Of a DNA stretch of 64,000 nt, positions 16,292 to 26,083 are shown one piece after another (the stretch's first letter is position 1; each line of letters begins with the position of its first letter). The position numbers were made by a program, and so were the translations under genes. The DNA is taken from positions 1-64,000 of the forward strand of contig NZ_LYVJ01000007.1 of the NCBI RefSeq assembly GCF_001676385.1, read 5' to 3'. Source of the DNA: Stenotrophomonas maltophilia. GTDB lineage: Bacteria; Pseudomonadota; Gammaproteobacteria; Xanthomonadales; Xanthomonadaceae. Below the pieces are notes generated by a model. The model was not told where the DNA came from, ran no database searches, and saw only the letters and a list, made by a program, of their open reading frames with translations.

Positions 16292-17263
16292 TCAGCCGAA
16301 GACGGCTTCGACCTCCGCCCAGCCAGCCGCGCCGACCTGCTCCAGCACCTCCAGCGCCTGCAGGTTCTGCAGCAGTTGGCTGACCCGGCTGGCGCCAAGG
16401 ATCACGCTGGAGACGTTCGGGTTGCGCAGGCACCAGGCGATGGCCAGAGTGGCCGGGGCGTGACCCAGTGCGCGCGCCACGTCGCTGAAACGGCGCACCT
16501 GGGCCAGGCGGGCCTCGGTGTCCTCCCCCAGCACCAGCGCCTGCAACCATTCCATGCCCTCGCGGCCCAGCCGCGCATCGGCCGGGATGCCATGGTCGTA
16601 CTTGCCGGTCAGCAGGCCCGAGGCCAGCGGCGAGAAGATGGTGGTGCCCAGGCCGGCACGGGCATACAGCGGCGCGTACTCGACTTCGACCCGCTCGCGG
16701 TGCAGCAGGTTGTACTGCGGCTGCTCCATCGAGGGGCCCTGCAGGTTGCGCGCTGCGGCGATGTCCAGCGCCTGCTGGATCTGCGCCGCCGACCATTCCG
16801 AGGTGCCCCAGTAGAGGATCTTGCCCTGGCGCACCAGCGTGTCCATCGCATGCACGGTCTCGGCAATCGGCGCATCCGGATCCGGACGGTGGCAATAATA
16901 AAGGTCCAGGTAATCCACCCGCAGGCGCGTGAGCGCAGCATGGCAGGCATCGGTCACATGCTTGCGCGACAGGCCGCGCTGGGTCGGACGCGGGTCCCGG
17001 GCGCTGCCGAAGAACACCTTGCTGGAGACGCAGAATCCATCGCGCGGCAGGCGCAGGTCGGCGATCACATCGCCCATCACCTGTTCGGCGCGGCCGTTGG
17101 CATAGCCTTCGGCATTATCGAAGAAGTTGACGCCATGGTCCCAGGCGGCGGCCACCAGGTTGCGGGCCTCGTCGCGCGGGATCTGGTCACCGAAGGTCAC
17201 CCAGGCGCCGAAGGACAGGGCGGAAATCGGCAGGCCGGTGGAGCCCAGGCGGCGGTATTGCAT
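16292..17263 (-). CDS. Aldo/keto reductase (YghZ / K+ channel beta-subunit-like)
   Basis: This 323-residue NADPH-dependent reductase has the AKR catalytic set: Asp and Tyr in NFFDNAEGYANGRAE (about residues 48-62), Lys in VSSKVFF and His in LYYCHRPDPD. The C-terminal cofactor motif is SSVILGASRVSQL. The SMEQPQYNLLHR stretch is shared with the KCNAB/YghZ branch, whose members reduce aldehydes such as methylglyoxal and L-glyceraldehyde-3-phosphate. ATG 17263 has AGGAGA upstream. It is divergent from nupC with about 190 bp between. The in vivo substrate is not evident. Confidence 0.88.
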   Translation of the reverse strand: MQYRRLGSTGLPISALSFGAWVTFGDQIPRDEARNLVAAAWDHGVNFFDNAEGYANGRAEQVMGDVIADLRLPRDGFCVSSKVFFGSARDPRPTQRGLSRKHVTDACHAALTRLRVDYLDLYYCHRPDPDAPIAETVHAMDTLVRQGKILYWGTSEWSAAQIQQALDIAAARNLQGPSMEQPQYNLLHRERVEVEYAPLYARAGLGTTIFSPLASGLLTGKYDHGIPADARLGREGMEWLQALVLGEDTEARLAQVRRFSDVARALGHAPATLAIAWCLRNPNVSSVILGASRVSQLLQNLQALEVLEQVGAAGWAEVEAVFG

Positions 17264-17456
17264 GCAAATCTCCTGCTGCGGGCCCGCATGGGGCCGGGGT
17301 CGGGGCCCCCATTCTAGCTGGCGTGGCGGGCGCAACCCCTTGCCGTTGCTGGCCTGATCGGTGCCGATGGCCGCGCGCACGCGGCTTTTCCTTGCTCCGG
17401 CCCCGGGCCTGCACTAGGCTTCCCGTTTTTCGCGACGCCCCAGGGGAGTCACTCAC

Positions 17457-18755
17457 ATGGTCGAAGGTTTGGGCAGGATCGGCTTCGGCCTGTTCGGGTT
17501 GGCGGTGCTGGTCGGCATCACCTGGCTGTTTTCCAACAACAAGCGCGCGGTCGACTGGAAGCTGGTCGCCACCGGCATCACCCTGCAGGTCGCGTTCGCC
17601 GCGCTGGTGATCCTGGTACCCGGCGGGCGCGATGTGTTCGATGCGCTGGGCAAGGGCTTCGTCAAGGTGCTGAGCTATGTCAACGAAGGCTCGGGCTTCA
17701 TCTTCGGCTCGTTGATGGACACCAAGAACTACGGCTTCATCTTCGCCTTCCAGGTGCTGCCCACCATCATCTTCTTCTCGGCGCTGATGGGCGTGATGTA
17801 CCACCTCAACGTCATGCAGGCGATCGTGCGCGTGATGGCATGGGCAATCACCAAGGTGATGCGTGTATCGGGCGCGGAAACCACCAGCGTCTGCGCCAGC
17901 GTCTTCATCGGCCAGACCGAGGCGCCGCTGACCGTGCGCCCGTACATCCCGAAGATGACCCAGTCCGAACTGCTGACCATGATGATCGGCGGCATGGCGC
18001 ACATCGCTGGCGGCGTGCTGGCCGCCTACGTGGGCATGCTCGGCGGCGGCGACCCGGTGCAGCAGGCGTTCTACGCCAAGCACCTGCTCGCGGCGAGCAT
18101 CATGGCCGCGCCGGCCACCCTGGTCGTGGCCAAGCTGCTGATTCCGGAAACCGGCACGCCGCTGACCCGGGGCACGGTGAAGATGGAAGTGGAGAAGACC
18201 TCCAGCAACATCATCGACGCGGCCGCGGCTGGCGCCGGCGACGGCCTCAAGCTGGCACTGAACATCGGTGCGATGCTGCTGGCCTTCATTGCCCTGATCG
18301 CGCTGCTGAACGCGCCGCTGACCTGGTTCGGTGAAGTGACCGGCCTGGCCGCGCAGATCGGCAAGCCGACCAACCTGTCCACCATCTTCGGCTACGTGCT
18401 GGCGCCGATCGCCTGGGTGATCGGCACCCCGTGGGCCGATGCCACCACGGTCGGTTCGCTGATCGGGCAGAAAGTCGTGATCAACGAATTCGTCGCCTAC
18501 ACCGAGCTGTCGCAGATCGTGAACGGCCAGGTGCCGGGCGTGACCCTGTCCAGCGAAGGCCGCCTGATCGCGACCTATGCACTGTGCGGCTTCGCCAACT
18601 TCAGCTCGATCGCGATCCAGATCGGCGGCATTGGTGGCCTGGCCCCGGAACGCCGCCATGACCTGGCCAGGTTCGGCCTGCGCGCGGTGCTGGGCGGTAC
18701 CATTGCCACCTTCATGACGGCCACCATCGCCGGCGTGCTGACGCACTTCAGTTGA
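17457..18755 (+). CDS. nupC: Concentrative nucleoside transporter (NupC/CNT family)
   Basis: This 432-residue inner-membrane symporter has about ten helices. CNT motifs include the GQTEAPLTVRPYI loop (about residues 155-167), TMMIGGMAHIAGGVLAAYVG, and near the C-terminus KVVINEFVAYTEL and ATYALCGFANFSSIAIQIGG. These residues bind nucleoside and the coupling cation. It imports nucleosides with H+ or Na+. The PfkB kinase gene follows after 25 bp, suggesting a nucleoside/ribose salvage unit. Confidence 0.9.
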   Translation: MVEGLGRIGFGLFGLAVLVGITWLFSNNKRAVDWKLVATGITLQVAFAALVILVPGGRDVFDALGKGFVKVLSYVNEGSGFIFGSLMDTKNYGFIFAFQVLPTIIFFSALMGVMYHLNVMQAIVRVMAWAITKVMRVSGAETTSVCASVFIGQTEAPLTVRPYIPKMTQSELLTMMIGGMAHIAGGVLAAYVGMLGGGDPVQQAFYAKHLLAASIMAAPATLVVAKLLIPETGTPLTRGTVKMEVEKTSSNIIDAAAAGAGDGLKLALNIGAMLLAFIALIALLNAPLTWFGEVTGLAAQIGKPTNLSTIFGYVLAPIAWVIGTPWADATTVGSLIGQKVVINEFVAYTELSQIVNGQVPGVTLSSEGRLIATYALCGFANFSSIAIQIGGIGGLAPERRHDLARFGLRAVLGGTIATFMTATIAGVLTHFS

Positions 18756-18780
18756 ACCCTTGGTTGAGAAAAGATTCCCT

Positions 18781-19745
18781 ATGAGCAGCAGTGTCGTTGT
18801 CGTCGGTTCCTTCAATGTCGACACGTGTGGCGGTGCGAGTCGCTGCCGGCACCGGGTGCGACCATTGCCGGCCGCTACAGCACCGGCCCGGGTGGCAAGG
18901 GCTTCAACCAGGCGGTGGCCGCCCGCCGCGCCGGTGCCGACACCCGCTTCGTGTGCGCGCTGGGCGATGACGCCGGTGGCGCCACCGCGCGCGAGCTGGC
19001 CGCCCAGGATGGCTTCGCGCTGATCGCCGAAGCCAGCAGCGAGCCGACCGGCACTGCAGGCATCTATGTCGATGCCCGGGGCCGTAACACCATCGTGATC
19101 GGCCCGGGGGCGAACGCTGCTCTCAGCACCGGCTTCGTGCAGGCGCAGCAGGCGCTGCTGGCCGGGGCCAAGGTCGTGCTGGCGCAGCTGGAATCGCCGG
19201 TGCAGACCATTGAAGCGGCACTGGCCGCAGCCCGCGAGGCCGGCGCCACGACGGTGCTCAATACTGCTCCGGCCGACGCACCTTCGACCATCGGCCTGCT
19301 CAAGCTGGCCGATGTGATCACTCCGAACGAGACCGAATTCGCCGCGCTGCTTGGCCGCCATGTCGGTGAGCGCGTGGATGCCAATGATGTCGCCGCGCTG
19401 GACGGCGCCAGCCTGCACGCGCTGTGCCGCAAGCTGGTCGGCAACGGTACCGTGGTGGTGACGCTGGGTTCAGTGGGTGTATTCGTCTCGCATGCGGACG
19501 AGAACCTGCGTGGCGATACCCTGCCGTACTATCGCGTGGGGGCCGAACAGGTGCAGGCCATCGACACCACCGGTGCCGGCGACGCCTTCAACGGCGCCCT
19601 GGCGGCCTCGATGGCACAGGTCGCCGACGTCCCGTTCGCCCGCCACGTGCGCTTTGCCAATCAGTTCGCCGGTCGCTCGACCGAGAAGGAAGGGGCTGCC
19701 GCGGCCATGCCGCACTTCACCCCGGCCGACGCCGACCCCCGGTAA
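18781..19745 (+). CDS. PfkB-family sugar/nucleoside kinase, ribokinase-like (frameshifted in this sequence)
   Basis: This kinase of about 321 residues starts MSSSVVVVGSFNVD. The frame then breaks near 18821: the sequence has GACACGTG where GACCACGTG is expected, and one added C restores DHVWRCESLPAPGATI. Family motifs follow: STGPGGKGFNQAVAARRAG (PfkB signature 1), ITPNETEFAALLG and the catalytic DTTGAGDAFNGALA (signature 2, Asp base). It most resembles ribokinase, though nucleoside kinases share these motifs. Its place after nupC fits phosphorylation of ribose or a nucleoside. Confidence 0.83.
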
Positions 19746-19905
19746 ACCCATCCAGGCGTGGATGATCCGCCCCGGGAGTCTGCGCTCCCGGGTCCTGGTT
19801 CCCGCCATCGCGCAGGTCCACGGCAAGCCCCCTGCGACCGACTGTCGCATTGCCCTCAACGGTGGCTCCGCGCACCATCCGCACTTCGCTTTGCTCGGGC
19901 AGGAC

Positions 19906-20333
19906 ATGGACGGATTCCCCTGGCTGCTGGCTGCAGCCGCTGGCAGTGCCCTCGTGGCCCTGCTGCACATCGGCTGCATCGCTTTCGGTGCCCCCTGGTA
20001 CCAGCGCTTCGGTGCCGGCCGGCGCATGGTCCAGCTGGCCAGGGCCGGGCACTGGTGGCCACCGCTGGTGACCGCCTGCATCACCGTAGTGCTGGTGGCC
20101 TGGACGCTGTACGCCCTGGCCGCTGGCCGGCACTCGCCGCTGCCGGCCAGCCGCCTGATCCTCCCAGGCATCGCCGCACTGCTGCTGCTGCGCGCGGCGA
20201 TGGGTTTCGGCCTGGCACTGTTCCGGCCCGGCTACAACGGCGCCCGTTTCTGGTGATCAGTTCGCTGACCTGCCTGGGCCTGGGCCTGGCCTTTGCACTG
20301 GGGACCCACCAGGCATGGAACAGCCTGGGATAG
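19906..20333 (+). CDS. Small four-helix membrane protein (frameshifted in this sequence)
   Basis: This protein of about 142 residues starts MDGFPWLLAAAAGSALVALLH. It has four hydrophobic segments (about residues 5-25, 48-68, 82-102 and 118-135). I do not know a function. The frame ends early at 20256 in GYNGARFW; one missing G near 20253 explains this, since an added base gives RFWWISSLTCLGLGLAFALG and a normal fourth helix ending at 20333. AGGA lies just upstream of ATG 19906. It is flanked by the PfkB kinase and dusB. Confidence 0.6.
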
Positions 20334-20506
20334 CCGGCGACCGGGAGCGTCGGGCCAGCTGGAATGCGCAGCCGCCCAGCATGGCCCGCCACTGGGGACG
20401 GCGGAAGCAATCGTCAAGCATCTGCTGATGCCGGTACCGCATGAGGTCGGTGCCGATCGGCCTGAACCGGGGTGCCGCCGGCACGGCCCGGTGACCATCC
20501 ACGCCC

Positions 20507-20512
20507 TACAAT
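20507..20512 (+). promoter_or_regulatory. -10 element of a probable leaderless dusB promoter
   Basis: TACAAT ends 6 nt before ATG 20519, so the expected transcription start falls on the start codon itself. No Shine-Dalgarno is present. The -35 region is poor. Confidence 0.5.
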
Positions 20513-20518
20513 GGGCAC

Positions 20519-21514
20519 ATGCAGATCGGCCCGTACACCATTGCTCCCAACGTCGTGCTGGCGCCCATGGCCGGCGTTACCGACAAACCGTTCCGCCTGC
20601 TGTGCAAACGGCTGGGCGCGGGACTTGCCGCCTCGGAAATGACCATCAGCGACCCGCGTTTCTGGAACACGCGCAAGTCGATCCATCGCATGGATCATGA
20701 AGGCGAGCCGGCCCCGATCAGCGTGCAGATCGCCGGCACCGAGCCGCGGCAGCTGGCTGATGCGGCGCGCTACAACGTGGACCACGGCGCACAGATCATC
20801 GATATCAACATGGGCTGCCCGGCCAAGAAAGTGTGCAACGCCTGGGCCGGTTCGGCACTGATGCGGGACGAGCTGCTGGTGGCGCGCATCCTCGAGGCGG
20901 TGGTCAATGCGGTGAATGTGCCGGTAACCCTGAAGATCCGCACCGGCTGGGACTGCGACCACCGCAATGGGCCGGTGATCGCGCGCATCGCCGAGGACAG
21001 CGGCATCGCCGCACTGGCCGTGCATGGCCGCACCCGCGACCAGCACTACACCGGCCAGGCCGAGTACGGCACCATCGGCGAGATCAAGGCGGCATTACGC
21101 ATTCCGGTGATCGTCAACGGCGATATCGATTCGCCGCAAAAGGCCGCCCATGTGCTGCAGCAGACCGGCGTGGACGCGGTGATGATCGGCCGCGCCGCGC
21201 AGGGCCGGCCATGGATCTTCCGCGAGGTGGCCCACTATCTGGCTACCGGCGAGGAACTGCCGCCACCGTCGCTGGCCGAAGTGCGCGACATCCTGCTCGG
21301 CCACCTGCATGCGCTGCATGGGTTCTACGGCGAGCCGCAGGGCGTGCGCATCGCACGCAAGCACCTGGGCTGGTATGCCAGGGACCGGCCGGAAAACGCC
21401 GCCTTCCGCGCAGTGGTCAACCGCGCAGAGGACCCGCAAAGCCAGGTCGCGTTGACCGGCGAATACTTCGACCGCCTGATTGCCGGGGAACCGGCGCTGT
21501 CCTCCGCCGCCTGA
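20519..21514 (+). CDS. dusB: tRNA-dihydrouridine synthase B
   Basis: This 331-residue FMN enzyme reduces a uridine in the tRNA D-loop (U17 in E. coli DusB). Visible motifs are NVVLAPMAGVTDKPFR at the N-terminus, INMGCPAKKVCNAWAGSALM with the catalytic Cys near residue 100, VHGRTRDQHYTGQAEYG and NGDIDSPQKA, and the FMN-phosphate site AVMIGRAAQGRPWIF. Full length matches the family. In enterics dusB precedes fis; here a methyltransferase gene follows after 10 bp and fis is absent. Confidence 0.93.
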   Translation: MQIGPYTIAPNVVLAPMAGVTDKPFRLLCKRLGAGLAASEMTISDPRFWNTRKSIHRMDHEGEPAPISVQIAGTEPRQLADAARYNVDHGAQIIDINMGCPAKKVCNAWAGSALMRDELLVARILEAVVNAVNVPVTLKIRTGWDCDHRNGPVIARIAEDSGIAALAVHGRTRDQHYTGQAEYGTIGEIKAALRIPVIVNGDIDSPQKAAHVLQQTGVDAVMIGRAAQGRPWIFREVAHYLATGEELPPPSLAEVRDILLGHLHALHGFYGEPQGVRIARKHLGWYARDRPENAAFRAVVNRAEDPQSQVALTGEYFDRLIAGEPALSSAA

Positions 21515-21524
21515 TACCACGACC

Positions 21525-22351
21525 ATGACCCCGCCGATCTCCTCCCCGACCTACCTGCACGGCTTTTCCGGCACCGAGCAGCAGCGCCTGATGACCCAGG
21601 CCCGGCTGCTGGAATCAAGCATCTTCGGCCAGATCGACTACGGTGGTGCGCGCCGCCTGCTGGAGATCGGCAGCGGTGTCGGCGCCAGACCGAAATCCTG
21701 TTGCGCCGTTTTCCCGAGCTGCACGTGACCGGTGTGGACCTGAGCGAAACCCAGCTGGCGGCCGCGCGCGAGAACCTGGCGCGCACGCCGTGGTGCAGCG
21801 ACCGCTACACCCTGCAGCAGGCCGACGCCGGCGAGTTGCCGTTCGAGGCGCGCAGCTTCGATTCGGCGTTCCTGTGCTGGGTGCTGGAGCATGTGCCGTC
21901 GCCGGCCCGCGTGCTGAGCGAAGTCCGCCGCGTGCTGGCTCCGGGTTCGCCGGTGTACATCACCGAGGTGATGAACGCATCGTTCCTGCTCGACCCCTAT
22001 TCGCCACACATCTGGCGCTACTGGATGGCGTTCAACGATTTCCAGTACGACCACGGTGGCGACCCGTTCGTTGGCGCCAAGCTGGGCAACCTGCTGCTGG
22101 CGGGCGGCTTCCGCGACGTGCACACCGAGATCAAGACCATCCACCTGGACAACCGCGAACCGGCACGGCGCAAGACCATGATCGCGTTCTGGGAACAGCT
22201 GCTGCTGTCGGCCGCCGACCAGCTGCTGCAGGCCGGCTCGGTGGACGAGGAAACCGTCGAAGGCATGCGCCGCGAGTTCCGCCTGGTGCAGAACGATCCG
22301 AACGCAGTGTTCTTCTACTCGTTCGTGCAGGGCCGCGCGACGGTGTATTGA
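21525..22351 (+). CDS. Class I SAM-dependent methyltransferase (frameshifted in this sequence)
   Basis: This protein of about 275 residues has Rossmann motif I ARRLLEIGSGVGA (about residues 43-55), the acidic motif VTGVDLSETQLAAAR, and ADAGELPFEARSFDSAFLCWVLEHV, all typical of UbiE/COQ5-like methyltransferases. The frame breaks near 21686: GGCGCCAGACC lacks one C relative to GGCGCCCAGACC, which would read GAQTEILLRRFPELH. The acceptor molecule is unknown. It begins 10 bp after dusB and is probably co-transcribed. Confidence 0.82.
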
Positions 22352-22363
22352 GGCGGCACGCCC

Positions 22364-22379
22364 TCCACGCCGGCGTGGA
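22364..22379. repeat. Perfect 16-bp palindrome between convergent genes
   Basis: TCCACGCCGGCGTGGA lies in the 33-bp gap between the convergent methyltransferase and YdjM-like genes. It could serve as a bidirectional terminator hairpin. Confidence 0.5.
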
Positions 22380-22384
22380 TGGGT

Positions 22385-23452
22385 TCAATGCACGGCCGCC
22401 TGGTCGGCCGTACCTGGTGGCGCTGCCGGTTCCTGCCAGATCCGCTGCCACATCGCCGCCAGGCGGCGACCGGCATCTGCACGCGCGGCGGGACGGCTGT
22501 AATCTACCCGGACCTGCTCGGGAACGATCGCCCGCCACCGCCCATCGACCTGCTCGGCCACGACGAAACTGAAGGTGTAGTCAGGCTCCAGGCCCATGCG
22601 CAGGTCGCTCAGCAGCAGCCGGCCGTCCATCACCTGTGCACGCATGAAACCGCGGTTGAACCATTGCAGCTGCTGCACCGCTGGAATCGCCCGTGCTTCG
22701 CGCAATGCCTGCACGTTGGAGGGATGGCCCTCGAACCGCATCGGCCCGTGGTCGGCCACCAGCGAGTAGTCACCCACCACGTAGCCATTGGGCGCCATCG
22801 CCACCACCCGCCACAGCAGGGTGTTGAACGGCATCGGCACCGAGAAACGCGGCGCATCGCCCAGGCCCATGGCGGCCAGGCTCTGCTGCGCGGCCCGGTC
22901 GACCTGGGCCTTGGCGATCAGGCCCCAGCCCAGGTAGCCACTGCTGAGCAGCAGGGCAACGCCCAGCACCTTGCCTGCCCAGGGCCGGGCGCGGCCGAAC
23001 CAGGCCAGCACGCAGCCCAGCATCAGCCACACCGTATATGCCGGGTCGATGATGAAGACGCTGGAGCCCATGGTCGGGTGTGGCCGCAACGGCCACCACA
23101 GCTGGGTGCCGTAGACGGTGAACGCATCGAGCACGGGGTGGGTGACCAGCGCCAGCTGGATCGCCCAGAACCAACGTGTCGGCGACTGCGCGACCCGGCC
23201 ACTGCCAAAGCGCTTGAACAGCCACCAGATCAGCGCCGCCACCCAGGGCAGCACCAGCAGCGAATGGCTGAAGCTGCGGTGCTCGATCATGTTTGCCACC
23301 GGATCGGCGGCGGTGAAGCCGAGCCACAGTGCGTCGAGGTCCGGCAGGGTCCCCAGCGCGGCACCGGCCAGCAGGGCCGCACGGCGGTGTCCGGGCGGGG
23401 CCATGGCAGCCGCGACGGCGCCACCAAGCACGATCTGGGTCAATGAATCCAT
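22385..23452 (-). CDS. YdjM-like inner-membrane metal-dependent hydrolase family protein
   Basis: This 355-residue membrane protein opens with MDSLTQIVLGGAVAAAM, then GTLPDLDAL and NMIEHRSFSHSLLVLP, the HRxxxHS motif of the YdjM/YvsG family (PF04307), and THPVLDAFTVYGTQLWWPLRP. These His/Asp residues are the proposed metal site. Four or five helices fill the N-terminal half, and the C-terminal 170 residues are soluble. E. coli YdjM is LexA-controlled; I see no clear LexA box here. Activity is unproven. Confidence 0.82.
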   Translation of the reverse strand: MDSLTQIVLGGAVAAAMAPPGHRRAALLAGAALGTLPDLDALWLGFTAADPVANMIEHRSFSHSLLVLPWVAALIWWLFKRFGSGRVAQSPTRWFWAIQLALVTHPVLDAFTVYGTQLWWPLRPHPTMGSSVFIIDPAYTVWLMLGCVLAWFGRARPWAGKVLGVALLLSSGYLGWGLIAKAQVDRAAQQSLAAMGLGDAPRFSVPMPFNTLLWRVVAMAPNGYVVGDYSLVADHGPMRFEGHPSNVQALREARAIPAVQQLQWFNRGFMRAQVMDGRLLLSDLRMGLEPDYTFSFVVAEQVDGRWRAIVPEQVRVDYSRPAARADAGRRLAAMWQRIWQEPAAPPGTADQAAVH

Positions 23453-23484
23453 GGGTCGATGCTAGCGGCTTGCGGGCGGTGCAT

Positions 23485-23554
23485 GTAGGGCCGAGCCCAT
23501 GCTCGGCTGCTCTTCGTTGCGCGTAACGGCAGCCGAGCATGGGCTCGGCTCTAC
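23485..23554. repeat. Inverted pair of GTAG-type palindromes
   Basis: GTAG (23485-23488) with GCCGAGCCCATGCTCGGC, then AGCCGAGCATGGGCTCGGCT ending in CTAC (23551-23554). It lies between the YdjM-like gene and the metallophosphatase gene. Confidence 0.8.
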
Positions 23555-23571
23555 AAGGGGACAGGCACAGA

Positions 23572-24371
23572 TTATGCAGCCTGTGACATCCGCGCGCCGG
23601 GCAGCTCCGCCAGGGTCTGGCCGTTCTGGTCGAGCAGCCGCAGCGCGCCATCATGGTCCTCGGCCAGCGCGGTCAGGCTCTCCACCCAGTCGCCGTCATT
23701 GGCGTAGACCAGGCCATCGCGCTCGACCAGTGCCGCGCGATGGATGTGGCCGCAGACGATGCCATCCAGGCCGCGCCGACGCACGTCGTCCAGCCCGGCC
23801 TGCACGAAGCGCTCGATGTAGCGCTCGGCGGCCCCGCTGCGCTTCTTCAGGAACTCGGACAGCGACCAGTAGCGCATGCCCAGCCGGCGCCGCACCGCAT
23901 TCAATGCCTGGTTGCCGGTGAGGATGCGGTAATACAGCCAGTCGCCGAATTTTTCCTGCAGGCCGCCGAAGTGGGTCACGCCATCGTAGTCATCGCCGTG
24001 CACGACCAGCAGCCGCCGGCCATTGGCCGTCACATGGATGGCGCGGCGGCGCACCTGCATCGCCGGCAGCATCAGCCCGCATACGTGGCGCAGCGAAGCG
24101 TCATGGTTGCCGGGGATGTAGATGATCTCGGTACCGGCGCGGCGCAGCGCGTGCAGTGCCTGGATGACTTCGCTGTGCGACTGCCGCCAGTTGGCCCGGC
24201 GATGGGCCATCCACCACAGGTCGATGATGTCGCCGACCAGGTACACCGTTCGCAGCGCAACTGCGAGAGGAAGCCGGCCAGCTCGGTGGCATGGCAGTGG
24301 CGTGAGCCCAGGTGCACGTCGGAGACGAACACTGCGCGCCGCTGCGGCGACAGGTTCGCCAGCGTGCTCAT
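23572..24371 (-). CDS. UDP-2,3-diacylglucosamine hydrolase-like metallophosphoesterase (frameshifted in this sequence)
   Basis: This calcineurin-type phosphoesterase of about 266 residues has the metal motifs VFVSDVHLGSRH (D-x-H), VYLVGDIIDLW (GDxxD), YIPGNHDASL (GNHD), VVHGDDYD and VCGHIHRA (GHxH). This set and its order are those of LpxH-like enzymes, and membrane-associated relatives sit next to acyltransferases. The frame breaks near 24248; adding one A gives LRCETVYLVGD. Its ATG 24371 overlaps the stop of the upstream OlsF-like gene (ATGA), so the two are translationally coupled. The true substrate is uncertain, since many LpxH paralogues act on other lipid or nucleotide phosphates. Confidence 0.8.
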
Positions 24372-26083
24372 GCCGGCGTCCCCGCGTCGCGCAGGTAGCG
24401 CCTGCGCTTGTTTGGCCGGAGCGCTCCCAGGTCCACTTCGATCAGGCCGTCGATCGAGTCGCTGAAGTCCGGATCGACGCCGAAAGCGAGGAAGCGGGCA
24501 CCACCGGGTTCGCACAGATCGGTGTACTGGCGGTACAGCGTCGGCACACCGGTGCCGAGCGCTGCCAGGTTGGCCTTCAGTACATCGAACGCAGCGCCCG
24601 CATCCAGTTCGCCGAAGCTCGGCGGCGCAGCGAAGTACTGGAACGGCCGGTTCGATTCCGCCCACCCAGCGGTGCCGCCGTAGTAGCGCTGGTAATACGC
24701 CACCAGTTGTTCGCGCGCGTCGCGTGGCAGTGCCGCGCTGATCGATACCGCCCCGAACAGGTAGCGGATGCCGGGCCGGCACTGCAGGTAGGCACCGATG
24801 CCCTGCCACAGGTAGTCCAGGCTGCGGCTGCCCCAGTAGTCGGGTACCACGAAGCTGCGGCCCAGTTCCAGGCCCTCGGCGATGTGGGTGATGGCATCGT
24901 CGGAGTAGCGGAACAGCGACGCGCTGTAGAGTCCGGACAGGCCGTGCCGGGCCAGTGCCTGCGCGCCGCGCATGATCCGGTAGGCCCCGGCGATGCGCTG
25001 CGCGGCCGCGTCCCAGATCACGATGTGCTCGTACTGCAGGTCGTAGTGGTCCAGGTCGCGGCTGCGCCCGGTGCCCTCGCCCACCTTGCGGAAGGTCAAC
25101 TCACGCAGCCGGCCCAGCTCCAGCAGCAGCGGCGAATCGGCCGTGCAGGTCGCCAGCAGGATCTGCTTGCCGTCGGCGGTCTGCCCAAGTTGGACGGTGG
25201 CGGCGATGGCCGCGGCGACCTGCGCCGGTGACATTGTCGCCGCCAACGGCTCCGGCCCCTCGCCGGGGCTGGCATCAGCGGTGGCGCCGCGGCGCCCCAG
25301 CGCGTACAGCGCGCGGCGTACCGCCAGCAGTTGCGCGCCAGGATCGCCGTCCTCTGCCAGCGACATCGGCTGGCCAATGCTCAACCGCAGCGGGCGGCCG
25401 CGGCGGGCGAACATCTCGCGTGCCAGCAAGGCGGTCCCGGCCGGCTTGAACAGGGTCGAAGCCCCGTAGAACAGCGCCGAGTTGCGCGCCTCCACCCGCA
25501 CCGGCAGCACCGGTGCGCCGGCAGCGCGGGCGAAGCGGACGAACCCGCGCTGCCAGCGGCCATCGCGGATGCCACGCAACGACAACCGCGAGACCTCGCC
25601 GGCCGGAAACACGATCACGCACTGCTCGGCCGCCAGCGCCTGCTCGACAGCGTGCAGGCTGCCGCGCTGGGCCCGGCCGCCAAGGATGCGGACCGGCAGC
25701 AACAGCTCCTGCAGGGGCGCGATTGCTCCCAGCAGGTCGTTGGCGACGATCCGTACGTCGCTGCGGATGCGACCGACCGCGTCGAGCAGGGCCAGCGCGT
25801 CCAGCGCCCCGGACGGATGGTTGGCAACGATCAGCAGGCGGCCGCTGGCCGGGATCTTCGCCAGCGCCGCCGGATCGACCCGGTACTGGCCGCCGACGAA
25901 CTCCAGGCCGGCGGCCACGAAGTTGAACCCCTGCAGGCCCGCGCTGCGCTGCAGGAAGGCTTCGATCTGATCCAGGCGCGACCAGCGCCCAACCCGGCGC
26001 AGCAGTGGCCGCGCCAGTTGGCCACGGCGGCCGTGGAACCATCCGGGAAAGCGTTGTTCAAGACGCTGTTCAAGTTCCTGCAT
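24368..26083 (-). CDS. olsF: Bifunctional acyltransferase, OlsF-like (ornithine lipid synthesis)
   Basis: This 571-residue fusion has two domains. The N-terminal half (about residues 1-270) is a PlsC-like O-acyltransferase: LLIVANHPSGALDAL carries the His...Asp pair (spacing H-x5-D, not the classic H-x4-D), and CVIVFPAGEVSRLS is the second block. The C-terminal half (about residues 300-560) is an OlsB/GNAT-like N-acyltransferase: LRELTFRKVGEGTGRSRDLDHYDLQYEH and SRSLDYLWQGIGAYL. OlsF enzymes make ornithine lipids from ornithine in one protein. ATG 26083 has AGGGA 7 nt upstream. It is coupled to the metallophosphatase gene. Function is inferred from domain order. Confidence 0.78.
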   Translation of the reverse strand: MQELEQRLEQRFPGWFHGRRGQLARPLLRRVGRWSRLDQIEAFLQRSAGLQGFNFVAAGLEFVGGQYRVDPAALAKIPASGRLLIVANHPSGALDALALLDAVGRIRSDVRIVANDLLGAIAPLQELLLPVRILGGRAQRGSLHAVEQALAAEQCVIVFPAGEVSRLSLRGIRDGRWQRGFVRFARAAGAPVLPVRVEARNSALFYGASTLFKPAGTALLAREMFARRGRPLRLSIGQPMSLAEDGDPGAQLLAVRRALYALGRRGATADASPGEGPEPLAATMSPAQVAAAIAATVQLGQTADGKQILLATCTADSPLLLELGRLRELTFRKVGEGTGRSRDLDHYDLQYEHIVIWDAAAQRIAGAYRIMRGAQALARHGLSGLYSASLFRYSDDAITHIAEGLELGRSFVVPDYWGSRSLDYLWQGIGAYLQCRPGIRYLFGAVSISAALPRDAREQLVAYYQRYYGGTAGWAESNRPFQYFAAPPSFGELDAGAAFDVLKANLAALGTGVPTLYRQYTDLCEPGGARFLAFGVDPDFSDSIDGLIEVDLGALRPNKRRRYLRDAGTPA

